Source: Thermaerobacillus caldiproteolyticus
GTDB taxonomy: Bacteria; Bacillota; Bacilli; Bacillales; Anoxybacillaceae
Assembly (NCBI RefSeq): GCF_013761245.1
Contig: NZ_JACDUT010000005.1
Location: 1-64,000 of the forward strand
Direction of reading: 5' to 3'
Length of the DNA: 64,000 nt
The notes below the pieces were generated by a model. The model was not told the DNA's origin. It did not search any database and saw only the letters and a list, made by a program, of their open reading frames with translations. Both the position numbers and the translations under genes were made by a program. This document shows positions 38,603 to 48,529 of the stretch, in pieces (the stretch's first letter is position 1; every line of letters starts with the position of its first letter).

Positions 38603-39706
38603 ATGGAACGAATCAACATTGAAACAAAAACAAAACAATATCCAGTTTTTCTAGGAGAAGGAATCACCGAATCGCTCCCGCATCTATTAGCACAATTATC
38701 GTTTCCGAGCGGAACAAAAATCCTGATTGTCACCGATGAAACCGTCGAAGCGTTATATTGTCCAAAGCTTCGTTCCGTTTTATCCCAACAATACGATGTG
38801 TACACCTACGTGGTGCCAAGCGGGGAGAGCTCGAAATCATTTGAGAACTATTATGCATGTCAAACAGCAGCGCTTACATACGGGCTCGATCGCCATTCCC
38901 TTATCATTGCGTTCGGTGGCGGTGTTGTTGGCGATTTAGCTGGCTTTGTTGCGGCGACGTTTATGCGCGGCATCCCGTACATTCAAATGCCGACGACTTT
39001 GCTTGCGCACGATAGCGCCGTCGGAGGAAAAGTAGCGATTAACCACCCGTTAGGGAAAAACATGATTGGAGCGTTTCATCAGCCGGAAGCGGTTATTTAT
39101 GATATCGCCTTTTTGCGGTCGCTTCCGGAAAAAGAGTTGCGGTCCGGTTTTGCCGAAGTTATTAAGCACGCCCTCATTCACGATCGTGCTTTTTATGAGT
39201 GGCTGAAAAGAGAAATCCATTGCTTAGATGATTTAGAAGGACAAAAGTTGCAGTATTGTATTCACAGAGGAATCCAAATTAAAGCAGGGATTGTCCAAGA
39301 AGATGAAAAAGAAACGGGTATTCGCGCCTATTTAAATTTCGGACATACGCTCGGCCATGCGCTTGAGAGTGAGCTTGGTTACGGAACGATCACGCATGGA
39401 GATGCGGTCGCAGTCGGCATGTTATTTGCTCTGTTTGTGAGCGAACGTCTGTATGGTGTTTCGTTTCATGACCATCAGTTTTGTTCGTGGTTTCAAACAT
39501 ACGGTTTTCCAACTTCGCTTCCGCCGCATATTTCCCCTGAACAACTATTGCAAAAAATGAAAGGGGATAAAAAAGCAAAAGCGGGAACTGTTCGCATGGT
39601 TTTATTAAGAGACATTGGAAACGTACAAATTGAAACAATCGAAGATGAACAACTGCTATCATTACTTCATGAATTTTTGGAAAGAAAGGAAGAAAAAAAT
39701 GATTAG
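38603..39706 (+). CDS. aroB: 3-dehydroquinate synthase
   Basis: A 367-residue NAD- and zinc-dependent enzyme for step two of the shikimate pathway. NAD site [20 protein letters not shown] and [19 protein letters not shown] are conserved; zinc ligands come from [12 protein letters not shown] and [11 protein letters not shown]. It starts two bases after the aroC stop and overlaps aroH, indicating a tight operon. Confidence 0.96.
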   Translation: MERINIETKTKQYPVFLGEGITESLPHLLAQLSFPSGTKILIVTDETVEALYCPKLRSVLSQQYDVYTYVVPSGESSKSFENYYACQTAALTYGLDRHSLIIAFGGGVVGDLAGFVAATFMRGIPYIQMPTTLLAHDSAVGGKVAINHPLGKNMIGAFHQPEAVIYDIAFLRSLPEKELRSGFAEVIKHALIHDRAFYEWLKREIHCLDDLEGQKLQYCIHRGIQIKAGIVQEDEKETGIRAYLNFGHTLGHALESELGYGTITHGDAVAVGMLFALFVSERLYGVSFHDHQFCSWFQTYGFPTSLPPHISPEQLLQKMKGDKKAKAGTVRMVLLRDIGNVQIETIEDEQLLSLLHEFLERKEEKND

Positions 39707-40079
39707 GGGGATCCGAGGAGCGACGACCATTGAGAAGAATGAGGCGAACGAAATCATCGATGCAACGGAGGAACTGTTGCGGGAAATGATTCGTGCGAAC
39801 GATGTTAAAGCGAGCGATGTTGCATCTGTACTTATTTCCGCAACAGAGGATGTAACCGCGGCGTTTCCGGCACAAGCGCTTCGCCGCATTGAAGACTGGA
39901 CGTACGTACCGGTCATGTGCATGCAGGAAATTCCTGTCCCTCATTCGTTGCCGCGTTGCATTCGCGTCATGATGACGGTTCATACGACGAAGGCACAAGA
40001 GGAAATTGCCCATATTTATTTGCGGAACGCCGTCCAACTACGACCAGATTTGTCATTGACAAGAAAAAAGGAATTATAA
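39699..40079 (+). CDS. aroH: Chorismate mutase AroH
   Basis: A 126-residue monofunctional chorismate mutase (chorismate to prephenate) of the trimeric B. subtilis type. Recognisable parts are [19 protein letters not shown] with the active-site Arg, [20 protein letters not shown] and the C-terminal [17 protein letters not shown] 39699 overlaps the aroB stop; the longer frame lacks support. The trp promoter lies inside the last codons of this gene. Confidence 0.95.
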   Translation: MIRGIRGATTIEKNEANEIIDATEELLREMIRANDVKASDVASVLISATEDVTAAFPAQALRRIEDWTYVPVMCMQEIPVPHSLPRCIRVMMTVHTTKAQEEIAHIYLRNAVQLRPDLSLTRKKEL

Positions 40080-40085
40080 TATGAT
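40056..40085 (+). promoter_or_regulatory. Promoter of the trp operon, inside the aroH 3' end
   Basis: TTGACA (40056-40061), an 18-bp spacer and TATGAT (40080-40085) give a strong sigma-A match. Predicted start of transcription is near 40092, making a leader of about 188 nt before trpE. Confidence 0.65.
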
Positions 40086-40104
40086 AGAAACTAAAGTAAG
40101 GCAT

Positions 40105-40156
40105 GAGTTGAGTGAGACGAGTATAGGGTAGATGAGAATGAGCGAGTTTAGTTGAG
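40105..40156 (+). promoter_or_regulatory. TRAP-binding site: eleven GAG/TAG triplets in the trp leader
   Basis: Triplets begin at 40105, 40110, 40114, 40119, 40124, 40129, 40134, 40140, 40144, 40149 and 40154 (eight GAG, three TAG). Spacers are 2,1,2,2,2,2,3,1,2,2 bases. Eleven repeats match the eleven subunits of TRAP. Triplets five and six overlap the 5' arm of the predicted antiterminator. Confidence 0.9.
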
Positions 40157-40191
40157 GTAAGCTTTACGTATCAATGAAATGAAATCTACCC
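40126..40191 (+). promoter_or_regulatory. Predicted trp antiterminator hairpin
   Basis: GGGTAGAT (40126-40133) is the exact complement of ATCTACCC (40184-40191). The 3' arm shares 40188-40191 with the terminator stem, so the two structures exclude each other. TRAP bound to the triplets would block the 5' arm. Confidence 0.8.
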
Positions 40192-40218
40192 AAAGACCAT
40201 CCGTCTTTGGGTTTTTTT
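40188..40218 (+). terminator. trp operon attenuator (terminator)
   Basis: Perfect 10-bp stem ACCCAAAGAC (40188-40197) with GTCTTTGGGT (40203-40212), followed by a run of T. It lies about 60 bp before trpE and forms when TRAP holds the upstream triplets. Confidence 0.92.
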
Positions 40219-40250
40219 ATTCCTCACAACCAGCCTCACAAACCCTCATT

Positions 40251-40273
40251 CTCCATCCGACAAGACGGAGGAG
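40251..40273 (+). promoter_or_regulatory. Possible hairpin masking the trpE ribosome site
   Basis: CTCC (40251-40254) and CCG (40257-40259) can pair with CGG (40266-40268) and GGAG (40270-40273), covering the trpE Shine-Dalgarno GGAGGAG. This mirrors the TRAP-dependent translational control known for B. subtilis trpE. Confidence 0.5.
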
Positions 40274-40279
40274 AGAAGG

Positions 40280-41806
40280 ATGAAAAACTGCAATATCACC
40301 ACCTTTTTGGAAGATGCCGGCCGGTTTCGAACGATTCCAATTGTGCGCCGCTTTTTTGCTGATGTGTTTGAACCGCTACAAATCTTTGAAAATCTCAAGC
40401 AGGAAGCAACGTTTTTATTAGAAAGTAAAGATGAACAATCCCCATGGTCGCGTTACTCGTTTATTGGCTTATCACCGTTTATGACGATTGAAAGTGAGAC
40501 AGGGCATTCGTTTTTGGTTGTCAATGAACGGGGAGAAGAAATGACAGCTACTTCATCTTTGAAAGAAGCGTTTTTGTATGCAGAACAACAGTTGCGAGTG
40601 AAACGGATCGTTACGGAAATTCCGTTTATCGGCGGCGCCGTTGGGTTTTTAGGGTATGATTTGGTCTCTTCCATCGAAAAAGTTCCTTTCCATCCCAATC
40701 ATGATTTGACAATGAAGGTTGCTCATTTTACATTTTGTGAATCACTCATTGTTTTTGATCATATGAAACGCGAGATCGTTTTCATTCACTACGTTCGTCT
40801 CCTTGATAATGACAGCGAACGAATGAAACGGCAGAAATACGAAGCAGGGGCAAAGCGGATTGAGTCATTAATGAAGAAGGCAGCAAGCGGATTGAAGCAG
40901 CCAGTATTACCGCTTGTAGATGATGAGCAAGATACGTATGTTTCGTTCGATCGTGTGATGTCGACGTACGATCAAGAAACATTTATAAGAGACGTTGAAA
41001 AAATTAAGGACTACATCGCAGCAGGGGATACTTTTCAGGCGGTATTGTCGCAACGATTTACCGTTCCGATTCGCGTAAACGGGTTTCAGTTGTATCGCGT
41101 GCTTCGCAACATTAATCCATCGCCGTATATGTTTTACATTCAGACGGACGATATCGAAATTATCGGAAGCTCACCAGAAAAGTTAGTTCAAGTGCAACAC
41201 GGCCATATGGAAATCCATCCGATCGCCGGAACAAGGAGGAGAGGGAGATCGCCGAAAGAAGATGTACAGCTTGCCGAGGAGCTTTTCAACGATCCGAAAG
41301 AACGTGCAGAGCATTACATGTTAGTGGATCTAGCACGCAACGATATTGGAAAAGTTGCGAAATATGGAACAGTCCAAACACCAGTCTTAATGGAGATTGG
41401 CAAATTTTCTCATGTGATGCATCTTATTTCGAAAGTAACGGGAGAACTGAAAGACGATGTTCATCCGATCGATGCGTTGTTAGCGGCGTTTCCAGCTGGG
41501 ACGGTGAGCGGGGCTCCAAAGGTGCGAGCGATGCAAATTTTACAAGAATTAGAGCCGACAGCAAGAAATTTATACGCGGGTACCATCGCTTATATCGGAT
41601 TTGATGGAAATATCGATTCATGTATTGCGATTCGCACCGCTGTTGTAAAAGACGGTTATGCTTATGTGCAGGCAGGAGCGGGCATTGTTGCTGATTCCGT
41701 TCCTGAACTCGAGTGGAAAGAAACGCGCAATAAAGCAAGTGCACTCATCAAAGCGATCGAAAGGGCGGAACGATTGTTTGTGAAAGGAGAGAATCTCTAT
41801 GTTTAA
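40280..41806 (+). CDS. trpE: Anthranilate synthase component I
   Basis: A 508-residue enzyme for chorismate to anthranilate. The tryptophan-feedback site region SKDEQSPWSRYSFIGL is near residue 50. The chorismate-binding domain carries GSSPEKLVQV, HPIAGTRRRGRSPKED and AAFPAGTVSGAPKVRAMQI. No trpG follows; as in B. subtilis, the glutaminase subunit is probably the shared PabA encoded elsewhere. ATG 40280 follows GGAGGAGAGAAGG. Overlaps trpD by eight bases. Confidence 0.97.
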   Translation: MKNCNITTFLEDAGRFRTIPIVRRFFADVFEPLQIFENLKQEATFLLESKDEQSPWSRYSFIGLSPFMTIESETGHSFLVVNERGEEMTATSSLKEAFLYAEQQLRVKRIVTEIPFIGGAVGFLGYDLVSSIEKVPFHPNHDLTMKVAHFTFCESLIVFDHMKREIVFIHYVRLLDNDSERMKRQKYEAGAKRIESLMKKAASGLKQPVLPLVDDEQDTYVSFDRVMSTYDQETFIRDVEKIKDYIAAGDTFQAVLSQRFTVPIRVNGFQLYRVLRNINPSPYMFYIQTDDIEIIGSSPEKLVQVQHGHMEIHPIAGTRRRGRSPKEDVQLAEELFNDPKERAEHYMLVDLARNDIGKVAKYGTVQTPVLMEIGKFSHVMHLISKVTGELKDDVHPIDALLAAFPAGTVSGAPKVRAMQILQELEPTARNLYAGTIAYIGFDGNIDSCIAIRTAVVKDGYAYVQAGAGIVADSVPELEWKETRNKASALIKAIERAERLFVKGENLYV

Positions 41807-42818
41807 ACAGCTATTAGCCAAATGCATCGAAGGATACACATTAACGGAACAGGAAGCGTATGATGCGATGGGCGCGATTATGTCAGGGGAAGTAACTGCA
41901 AGCCAAATAGCGAGTTTTTTGTCTATTTTGCGTTTGCGCGGCGAAACGGTTGAGGAATTAACCGGACTAGCTCGAGGAATGCGCAGCCGGATGATGACGA
42001 TCCATTATGATGAAGAGGTCATTGATACATGTGGCACAGGAGGAGATGAGGCTTCCACCTTTAATATTTCCACAGCAGCAGCGATTGTTGTTTCATCACT
42101 TGGAGTGAAAGTAGCCAAACACGGTAATCGTGCTGTTTCTTCAAAAAGTGGCAGCGCTGATGTACTTGAGGCGCTTCGCATTGATATTCAAGAAACCCCA
42201 GAGGAAGCCAAAGAGTCATTGCGCACGAAAGGGTTAGCCTTTTTATTTGCACCGCTTTACCATGCTGCAATGAAATACGCAGCCGCACCGCGCAAAGAAA
42301 TCGGCTTTCGCACCGCTTTTAATTTGCTTGGACCTCTTGCCAATCCGGCGAGATGTAAGCGGCAAGTTATTGGTGTTTACTCTACACGTTATGCGGAAAA
42401 AATTGCCGAAGCATTAGGGCGTCTTGGCTCGTCACACGTTGTGTTAGTAACCGGCAAAGATGGCCTAGACGAATGCAGCATTACGACAGAAACCGATGTC
42501 GTCGAATTGAAAAATGGAGAAATTCGCCGTTATATACTAACACCCGAAGAGTGTGGATTGTCGCGCGGAAGTTTGAAAGACATTCAAGTCCATACCGTTC
42601 AGCAAAGCGCCGAGTTATTGAAAGCGGTAATGGAAGGAACGGCAAACGAAAGTGCCATTAATATTGTAAGCTTAAACGCTGGAGTTGCTTTGTATGTCGC
42701 TGGAAAAGTCACGTCGATTCGCGAAGGGGTAGAGATGGCAAAAGAAGCGATCATTACCAAGCGAGCATTGATGCAATTTCAACGCTTGCAAACGAAAGAG
42801 GTCGAAAAATATGCTTGA
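41799..42818 (+). CDS. trpD: Anthranilate phosphoribosyltransferase
   Basis: A 339-residue enzyme adding phosphoribose to anthranilate. The PRPP-binding motif [17 protein letters not shown] near residue 80 and [20 protein letters not shown] are intact. GAAAGGAGAG upstream of ATG 41799. It overlaps both trpE and trpC, so the operon is translationally coupled. Confidence 0.97.
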   Translation: MFKQLLAKCIEGYTLTEQEAYDAMGAIMSGEVTASQIASFLSILRLRGETVEELTGLARGMRSRMMTIHYDEEVIDTCGTGGDEASTFNISTAAAIVVSSLGVKVAKHGNRAVSSKSGSADVLEALRIDIQETPEEAKESLRTKGLAFLFAPLYHAAMKYAAAPRKEIGFRTAFNLLGPLANPARCKRQVIGVYSTRYAEKIAEALGRLGSSHVVLVTGKDGLDECSITTETDVVELKNGEIRRYILTPEECGLSRGSLKDIQVHTVQQSAELLKAVMEGTANESAINIVSLNAGVALYVAGKVTSIREGVEMAKEAIITKRALMQFQRLQTKEVEKYA

Positions 42819-43590
42819 ACAAATTCTCACAACGAAACGAAAGGAAGTCACAACATTAACGTTGCCGTCAACATGGTCGGAGGTGAAACGTGCATCGTTG
42901 TCAGCGGCATTGCGAAAACCGAAACGATCGATCGGTCTCATTGCTGAAGTGAAAAAAGCGTCCCCATCGAAAGGATTGATTCGTCCGGACTTTCATCCTG
43001 TAGACATTGCCAAAGCTTACGAGCAAGCGGGCGCTGACGCGATTTCTGTCCTTACTGATGTGAAATATTTTCAAGGGCATCGCCAGTACCTGACGGATGT
43101 GAAACAAGCCGTTCAACTTCCTGTTCTTCGTAAAGATTTTATTATCGACCGCATTCAAATTGAAGAAAGTGTCAGAATCGGTGCGGATGCCATTTTATTA
43201 ATCGGTGAAGCTCTTCCTCCAAAAACGTTATATGAGCTGTACAAAGAAGCGTATGAAAAAGGATTAGAGTGTTTAGTTGAAGTGCATAAACGTGAAACGT
43301 TGGAAAACATTTTAGCGATATTTACACCGGAAATCATTGGGGTTAATAACCGTGATTTATGCACGTTCGTTACTTCATTAGAGACGACAAAAGAAGTAGT
43401 GCCGTTCGTGCCGGCCGACAGCATCATTGTCAGCGAAAGCGGCATCGGTAATGCTTCTGACTTGACAACGGTGCAAACATACGGAGCAAAAGCTGTATTA
43501 GTTGGAGAATCGTTGATGAGAAAAGAAGATGTCGGTGCAGCAGTTCATGAACTGTTTCAGGAGGTGGACGGTATTGTCCGTTCTTCTTAA
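42811..43590 (+). CDS. trpC: Indole-3-glycerol phosphate synthase
   Basis: A 259-residue TIM-barrel enzyme. Signature [14 protein letters not shown] near residue 45, [13 protein letters not shown] near 107, and the phosphate-binding [12 protein letters not shown] near 207. Overlaps trpD upstream and trpF downstream. Confidence 0.97.
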   Translation: MLEQILTTKRKEVTTLTLPSTWSEVKRASLSAALRKPKRSIGLIAEVKKASPSKGLIRPDFHPVDIAKAYEQAGADAISVLTDVKYFQGHRQYLTDVKQAVQLPVLRKDFIIDRIQIEESVRIGADAILLIGEALPPKTLYELYKEAYEKGLECLVEVHKRETLENILAIFTPEIIGVNNRDLCTFVTSLETTKEVVPFVPADSIIVSESGIGNASDLTTVQTYGAKAVLVGESLMRKEDVGAAVHELFQEVDGIVRSS

Positions 43591-44227
43591 GTATTGCGGA
43601 AATCGTTCGGCAGCGGATTTACAAAAAAGTGCAAACAGCGGTGCTCATTATCTCGGATTGATTTTTGCAGAAAGCAAACGGAAAGTAGAGGCGCATGAGG
43701 TAAAAAAATGGCTTGAGACGGTATCATTGAACGGAAAACAACTTGTCGGTGTATTCGTTAATGCTTCAGTTGAAGACATTTGTAAGGTTGTGCGCACCGT
43801 CCCGCTTTCCGTCATTCAATGCCACGGCAGTGAAACGGTTGAACAAGTAGTAAAAATTAAAGAAGCCACCAATCTTGTTGTTTGGAAAGCGATTCATCAC
43901 CAAGAAGACGCTCTTGAGAAAATGAAACAATATGCAAGTTTTGTAGACGGCTATGTCGTTGATAGCCGAGTTAGCAGCACATGGGGAGGAACAGGCATTT
44001 CATTCGATTGGCGCCACATTCCATTCTATTTAGAAGAGGCTGAGCGCCAAGCTGTTCCTTGTTTGATTGCTGGCGGAGTGAACCCCGACAATATTGAAGA
44101 GCTGCTTTGCTATCGCCCGCATGGTATAGACATCAGCAGTGGCATTGAAAAAAACGGAGAAAAATGTACAAGAAAAATGAAACAGATTGAAGAGAAGGTG
44201 AACCGATATGTACAATGTTCCGAATGA
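43574..44227 (+). CDS. trpF: Phosphoribosylanthranilate isomerase
   Basis: A 217-residue TIM-barrel isomerase. It starts at TTG 43574 ([13 protein letters not shown] follows), seven bases after AGGAGGTG inside the end of trpC. Catalytic Cys in KYCGNRS, with [24 protein letters not shown] and the phosphate-binding [13 protein letters not shown] longer in-frame extension inside trpC is rejected. Confidence 0.94.
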   Translation: MSVLLKYCGNRSAADLQKSANSGAHYLGLIFAESKRKVEAHEVKKWLETVSLNGKQLVGVFVNASVEDICKVVRTVPLSVIQCHGSETVEQVVKIKEATNLVVWKAIHHQEDALEKMKQYASFVDGYVVDSRVSSTWGGTGISFDWRHIPFYLEEAERQAVPCLIAGGVNPDNIEELLCYRPHGIDISSGIEKNGEKCTRKMKQIEEKVNRYVQCSE

Positions 44228-45422
44228 GAATGGGAGATTTGGTGATTTCGGCGGTAAATTCGTGCCAGAAACGCTAATGCTGCCGCTTGAAGAAATCGAG
44301 CAGGAATTAACAAAAGCGCTAGCAGATGAACAGTTTAAAGCTGAATATGTTCATATTTTACAAGAATATTCAGGGCGTCCAACACAGCTGACGTACGCTC
44401 CCAATCTGACAGCAAAGCTAAATGGTGCGAAAATTTATTTCAAACGTGAAGATTTAAACCATACAGGTGCCCATAAAATTAATAATGCAATTGGACAGGC
44501 GCTGCTTGCAAAACGAATGGGAAAGAAAAAATTAATTGCTGAAACGGGAGCGGGGCAGCATGGGGTCGCAGCGGCAACGGTTGCAGCGCGCTTCGGAATG
44601 GAATGCATTGTATTTATGGGAGAAGAAGATATTAAGCGGCAGGAATTAAACGTTTTTCGCATGAAATTATTAGGAGCGGAAGTTGTTCCTGTCTACAGCG
44701 GAAACCGGACGCTAAAAGATGCAACAAACGAAGCGATTCGTTATTGGGTCCAACATTGTGACGATCATTTTTACATGATTGGCTCGGTTGTCGGTCCGCA
44801 CCCATATCCGAAGATGGTGCGTGAGTTTCAACGCATTATCGGCGATGAAGCAAAACGTCAATTTTTAGAGCGTGAAGGAACACTACCGGATGTTGTTGTT
44901 GCGTGTGTCGGAGGAGGAAGTAATGCGATTGGTATGTTTTATCCATTTTTAGAAGATGATGTGATACTTGTTGGAGTGGAAGCAGCAGGAAAGGGAGTGG
45001 ATACACCTTATCATGCCGCCACGATAACAAAAGGAACAAAAGGGGTTATTCACGGCTCTTTGACATATTTGTTGCAGGATGAGTACGGGCAAATCCTTGA
45101 GCCATATTCGATTTCTGCCGGTCTTGATTATCCGGGTGTCGGTCCAGAACATGCGTACTTAGCGAGCATTGGCCGAGTGCGTTACGAAAGTGTAACAGAT
45201 GAAGAAGCTCTTGCGGCGTTCCAATTGGTCGCAAGAGAAGAAGGGATTATTCCGGCGATTGAATCCGCTCATGCTCTGGCAAAAGCGTTTCAAATTGCTG
45301 CAATGCTTCGAAAAGATGAGACGGTGCTCGTTTGTTTATCGGGACGCGGTGATAAAGATGTGCAAGCGGTCATGAATGATCTCAAAGGAGGGCTCGACAT
45401 TGCAACTACTCACAACAGCTAA
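44208..45422 (+). CDS. trpB: Tryptophan synthase beta chain
   Basis: A 404-residue PLP enzyme joining indole and serine. The PLP lysine lies in [20 protein letters not shown] near residue 88, and the phosphate-binding glycine loop in [14 protein letters not shown] near 230. ATG 44208 overlaps trpF by 20 bases. Confidence 0.97.
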   Translation: MYNVPNENGRFGDFGGKFVPETLMLPLEEIEQELTKALADEQFKAEYVHILQEYSGRPTQLTYAPNLTAKLNGAKIYFKREDLNHTGAHKINNAIGQALLAKRMGKKKLIAETGAGQHGVAAATVAARFGMECIVFMGEEDIKRQELNVFRMKLLGAEVVPVYSGNRTLKDATNEAIRYWVQHCDDHFYMIGSVVGPHPYPKMVREFQRIIGDEAKRQFLEREGTLPDVVVACVGGGSNAIGMFYPFLEDDVILVGVEAAGKGVDTPYHAATITKGTKGVIHGSLTYLLQDEYGQILEPYSISAGLDYPGVGPEHAYLASIGRVRYESVTDEEALAAFQLVAREEGIIPAIESAHALAKAFQIAAMLRKDETVLVCLSGRGDKDVQAVMNDLKGGLDIATTHNS

Positions 45423-46191
45423 ACCGATGTTTATTCCTTTTATTGTTGCTGGTGATCCACATCCAGATGTAACAATCGAGCTGGCGCTTGCGCTCGAGGA
45501 GGCAGGCGCCGATATATTAGAGCTTGGCGTCCCTTATTCTGATCCGCTGGCAGATGGACCGATTATTCAACGAGCAGCGGCACGGGCGTTGCGTCATCGG
45601 ATGACACTGCAAAAAGCGATGGAGTTAGTGCCTGAGATGAGAAAAAAAGGCGTAAAAATACCAATTATTATCTTTACGTACTACAATCCTGTGTTACAAT
45701 TAGGAGAAGAATCCTTTTTCGCTTTAGCGCGAAAAAATGGGGTGGATGGCATCCTTATTCCTGATTTACCATTTGAAGAAAGCGAACATATTCGAAAGCG
45801 GAGTGCTGAAACCGGGATCTCGTTCATTTCGTTAGTTGCACCGACGTCTAAACGACGAATCAAAGCGATCGCTTCCCATGCTCAAGGATTTTTATATTGT
45901 GTATCATCGCTGGGAGTGACGGGGATTCGTGACACATTGCCGGATGAATTAGGCGAGTTTTTAGAGGAAGTCAAGCGATATAGCCGCGTTCCAGTTGCTG
46001 TAGGGTTTGGGATTTCTTCGAGCGAGCAAGTGAACATGCTGAAAGACCGCTGTAACGGTGTAGTGATCGGCAGTGCGCTTGTGCGAAAAATCGAGCAGCT
46101 GGCCGATAAGTTGCAGCAGGAAGAGACAAAAACGGATGCACTAAACGAATTTCGCAGCTACGCCCAATCATTGGTTGCACCGTTAGAATGA
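45400..46191 (+). CDS. trpA: Tryptophan synthase alpha chain
   Basis: A 263-residue TIM-barrel that releases indole from indole-3-glycerol phosphate. Catalytic Glu and Asp are in [16 protein letters not shown] near residue 47 and [13 protein letters not shown]; phosphate binding in [16 protein letters not shown] 45400 follows AAAGGAGGG inside the trpB end. Confidence 0.96.
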   Translation: MQLLTTAKPMFIPFIVAGDPHPDVTIELALALEEAGADILELGVPYSDPLADGPIIQRAAARALRHRMTLQKAMELVPEMRKKGVKIPIIIFTYYNPVLQLGEESFFALARKNGVDGILIPDLPFEESEHIRKRSAETGISFISLVAPTSKRRIKAIASHAQGFLYCVSSLGVTGIRDTLPDELGEFLEEVKRYSRVPVAVGFGISSSEQVNMLKDRCNGVVIGSALVRKIEQLADKLQQEETKTDALNEFRSYAQSLVAPLE

Positions 46192-46243
46192 AATGTCTTG
46201 AACCCGGTGGACAAAGTGCAAATTTTCACAATGGGGTGAGAAA

Positions 46244-47341
46244 ATGAAAATTAAAAATCAGTTACAAGGGTTACCTCCTTATCAGCCAGGAAAACCGATA
46301 GACGAAGTGAAACGGCAATATGGGTTAACCAAAGTCATTAAGCTTGCTTCCAATGAAAATCCGTACGGCTGTTCACCATCTGTGAAAGAAGCGATCGCGA
46401 AAGAGCTAGATCAGCTTGCCATATATCCAGACGGATATGCGCGCAAGCTTCGCGAAAAAGTCGCCGAACATGTAGGGGTGAACGAAACACAATTGATTTT
46501 CGGCAACGGTTCTGATGAGCTTGTACAAATTATTTGCCGCGCCTTTTTATCAGCTGAAACGAACACAGTGATGGCGACTCCGACGTTTCCACAATACCGT
46601 CATAATGCGACGATCGAAGGGGCGGAAATTCGTGAAATCCCTCTTGTCGATGGTCGGCACGATCTCGAAGGAATGCTTGCCGCGATCGATGAACAAACTC
46701 GCGTTGTCTGGATTTGTAATCCGAACAACCCAACAGGGACGTATGTCAATGAATCAGCGTTATTATCATTTTTACAGAAAGTCCCAAGACACGTTCTTGT
46801 CGTGCTCGATGAGGCCTATTATGAATACGTCACAGCGGACGATTATCCAGAGACGGTTCCGCTGCTTCGCCAATATGATAACATCATGATTTTACGTACG
46901 TTTTCCAAAGCATACGGATTAGCGGGGTTGCGCATCGGTTATGGCATTGCGAGCGAAACACTTGTTCGTCAAATCGAACCGGCGCGTGAGCCGTTCAATA
47001 CATCAATTGTGGCTCAAGCTGCAGCGATTGCCGCTTTAGAGGACCAATCGTTCATCAAAGAATGCGTGGAGAAAAATCGACGAGGGATGGAAACTTTTTA
47101 TCGCTTTTGCCAAGAAAATGGGTTACACTACTATCCATCTGAAGCGAACTTTATTTTGATTGATTTTGGAATCGAAGGAAACAAAGTGTTTCAATACTTG
47201 CTAGAGCGCGGCATTATCGTGCGCTCCGGCAATGCGCTTGGGTTTCCGACTTCTGTACGAATTACGGTTGGCTCCGAGGAACAAAACGCACAAATTTGCG
47301 AAGCGTTACAACAAATGATCAAAGAAAAACAGCTTGTATAA
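46244..47341 (+). CDS. hisC: Histidinol-phosphate / aromatic aminotransferase
   Basis: A 365-residue class II PLP aminotransferase. Key segments are [41 protein letters not shown] and the PLP lysine in [16 protein letters not shown] near residue 225. In B. subtilis this hisC serves both histidine and phenylalanine/tyrosine synthesis, in keeping with its place in the supraoperon. GGGGTGAG precedes ATG 46244. Confidence 0.94.
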   Translation: MKIKNQLQGLPPYQPGKPIDEVKRQYGLTKVIKLASNENPYGCSPSVKEAIAKELDQLAIYPDGYARKLREKVAEHVGVNETQLIFGNGSDELVQIICRAFLSAETNTVMATPTFPQYRHNATIEGAEIREIPLVDGRHDLEGMLAAIDEQTRVVWICNPNNPTGTYVNESALLSFLQKVPRHVLVVLDEAYYEYVTADDYPETVPLLRQYDNIMILRTFSKAYGLAGLRIGYGIASETLVRQIEPAREPFNTSIVAQAAAIAALEDQSFIKECVEKNRRGMETFYRFCQENGLHYYPSEANFILIDFGIEGNKVFQYLLERGIIVRSGNALGFPTSVRITVGSEEQNAQICEALQQMIKEKQLV

Positions 47342-47352
47342 ACGGACGGATA

Positions 47353-47390
47353 ACGCGCCCATTGCTTATTGGGCAGCAACGGGCGCGCGT
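47353..47390 (+). other. GC-rich hairpin between hisC and tyrA
   Basis: CGCGCCC (47354-47360) pairs with GGGCGCG (47381-47387), and inside it TTGCT (47362-47366) pairs with AGCAA (47375-47379). It is followed by A-rich sequence, not T, so it is not an ordinary terminator. It may stabilise or separate the mRNA segments. Confidence 0.6.
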
Positions 47391-47410
47391 AAAAAGAGAA
47401 GGTGAAATCG

Positions 47411-48514
47411 TTGAAAGGAAACATCTTTGTTGTTGGACTTGGATTGATTGGGGGATCGCTAGCGTTAGCGATTAAAAAAGAGCATTCAGAGGCTACGATC
47501 ATCGGATTTGATGTCAATGAAGACGAAGCGAAGTTAGCGCGCTCGTTAAAAGTGATTGATGAAATTGCTGTTTCCCTTGAAGACGGCATGGAGCGCGCCG
47601 ATGTCATTATTTTAGCGACACCCGTTATGCAAACAGAAAACATTTTAGCTGACATGCTGGAATTTCGCCTCAAGGAAACGGTAATCGTTACCGATGTTGG
47701 CAGCACGAAGCAACGAATTGTCAAGCAAGCAGAACGATTATTACAGCGGGGAATTACATTTATCGGTGGTCACCCGATGGCAGGTTCACATAAAAGCGGC
47801 GTTACTGCAGCGAGAGCACATTTGTTTGAAAATGCATTTTATGTATTAACACCGACATCAGAAGTTCCTTCCGACAAAGTTGAAAGATTGCAAGAATGGT
47901 TGAAAGGAACAAAAGCGCAATTTGTCATTCTTTCGCCGAGAGAACATGATCGAATTACTGGCGTCATTAGCCACTTTCCGCATATTATTGCCGCTAGTCT
48001 TGTTCATCAAGCGCAGCAATATGAAAGTGAACATGCGCTTGTCAGCCGCCTAGCAGCGGGTGGATTTCGTGACATTACGCGCATCGCTTCAAGCAATCCG
48101 GAAATGTGGCGTGATATTTTCATACATAACAAGGAAGAACTTCTCGCCCTGTTTGACCGTTGGCTGTCGGAAATGAACATGATCCGTTCATTGGTCGAGC
48201 AAGAGAACAGCGAGAAAATTTATCATTATTTTTTAACAGCCAAACAATTTCGTGATGGGTTACCGGTGAGAACGAAGGGAGCGATTCCGTCATTTTACGA
48301 TTTATACGTCGATGTTCCTGATTATCCGGGCGTTATTTCCGAAATTACAGGCTATTTAGCAAAGGAAAACATCAGCATTACGAATATTCGCATCATTGAA
48401 ACGAGGGAAGAAATTTACGGGGTGCTTCGGCTTAGCTTTCAAAGCGAAGAAGACCGAGCGAAAGCAAAAGCGTGCATCAAGAAGCATACAAATTATGAAA
48501 CGTACGAAGTGTGA
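47411..48514 (+). CDS. tyrA: Prephenate dehydrogenase
   Basis: A 367-residue NAD-dependent enzyme making 4-hydroxyphenylpyruvate for tyrosine. Rossmann fingerprint VVGLGLIGGSLALAI at the start, VTDVGSTKQRIV and GGHPMAGSHKSGV follow. An ACT-type regulatory domain is at the C-terminus (FYDLYVDVPDYPGVISEITG). TTG 47411 lies a few bases after GAGAAGGTGA; a GTG nine bases earlier overlaps the ribosome site. Confidence 0.95.
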   Translation: MKGNIFVVGLGLIGGSLALAIKKEHSEATIIGFDVNEDEAKLARSLKVIDEIAVSLEDGMERADVIILATPVMQTENILADMLEFRLKETVIVTDVGSTKQRIVKQAERLLQRGITFIGGHPMAGSHKSGVTAARAHLFENAFYVLTPTSEVPSDKVERLQEWLKGTKAQFVILSPREHDRITGVISHFPHIIAASLVHQAQQYESEHALVSRLAAGGFRDITRIASSNPEMWRDIFIHNKEELLALFDRWLSEMNMIRSLVEQENSEKIYHYFLTAKQFRDGLPVRTKGAIPSFYDLYVDVPDYPGVISEITGYLAKENISITNIRIIETREEIYGVLRLSFQSEEDRAKAKACIKKHTNYETYEV

Positions 48515-48529
48515 GGAGAGGAGAATCCT

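Noticed and set aside
40081-40160. GAG-rich stretch as a simple sequence repeat
   Set aside because: Spacing, count of eleven and position before the trp attenuator identify it as the TRAP site.
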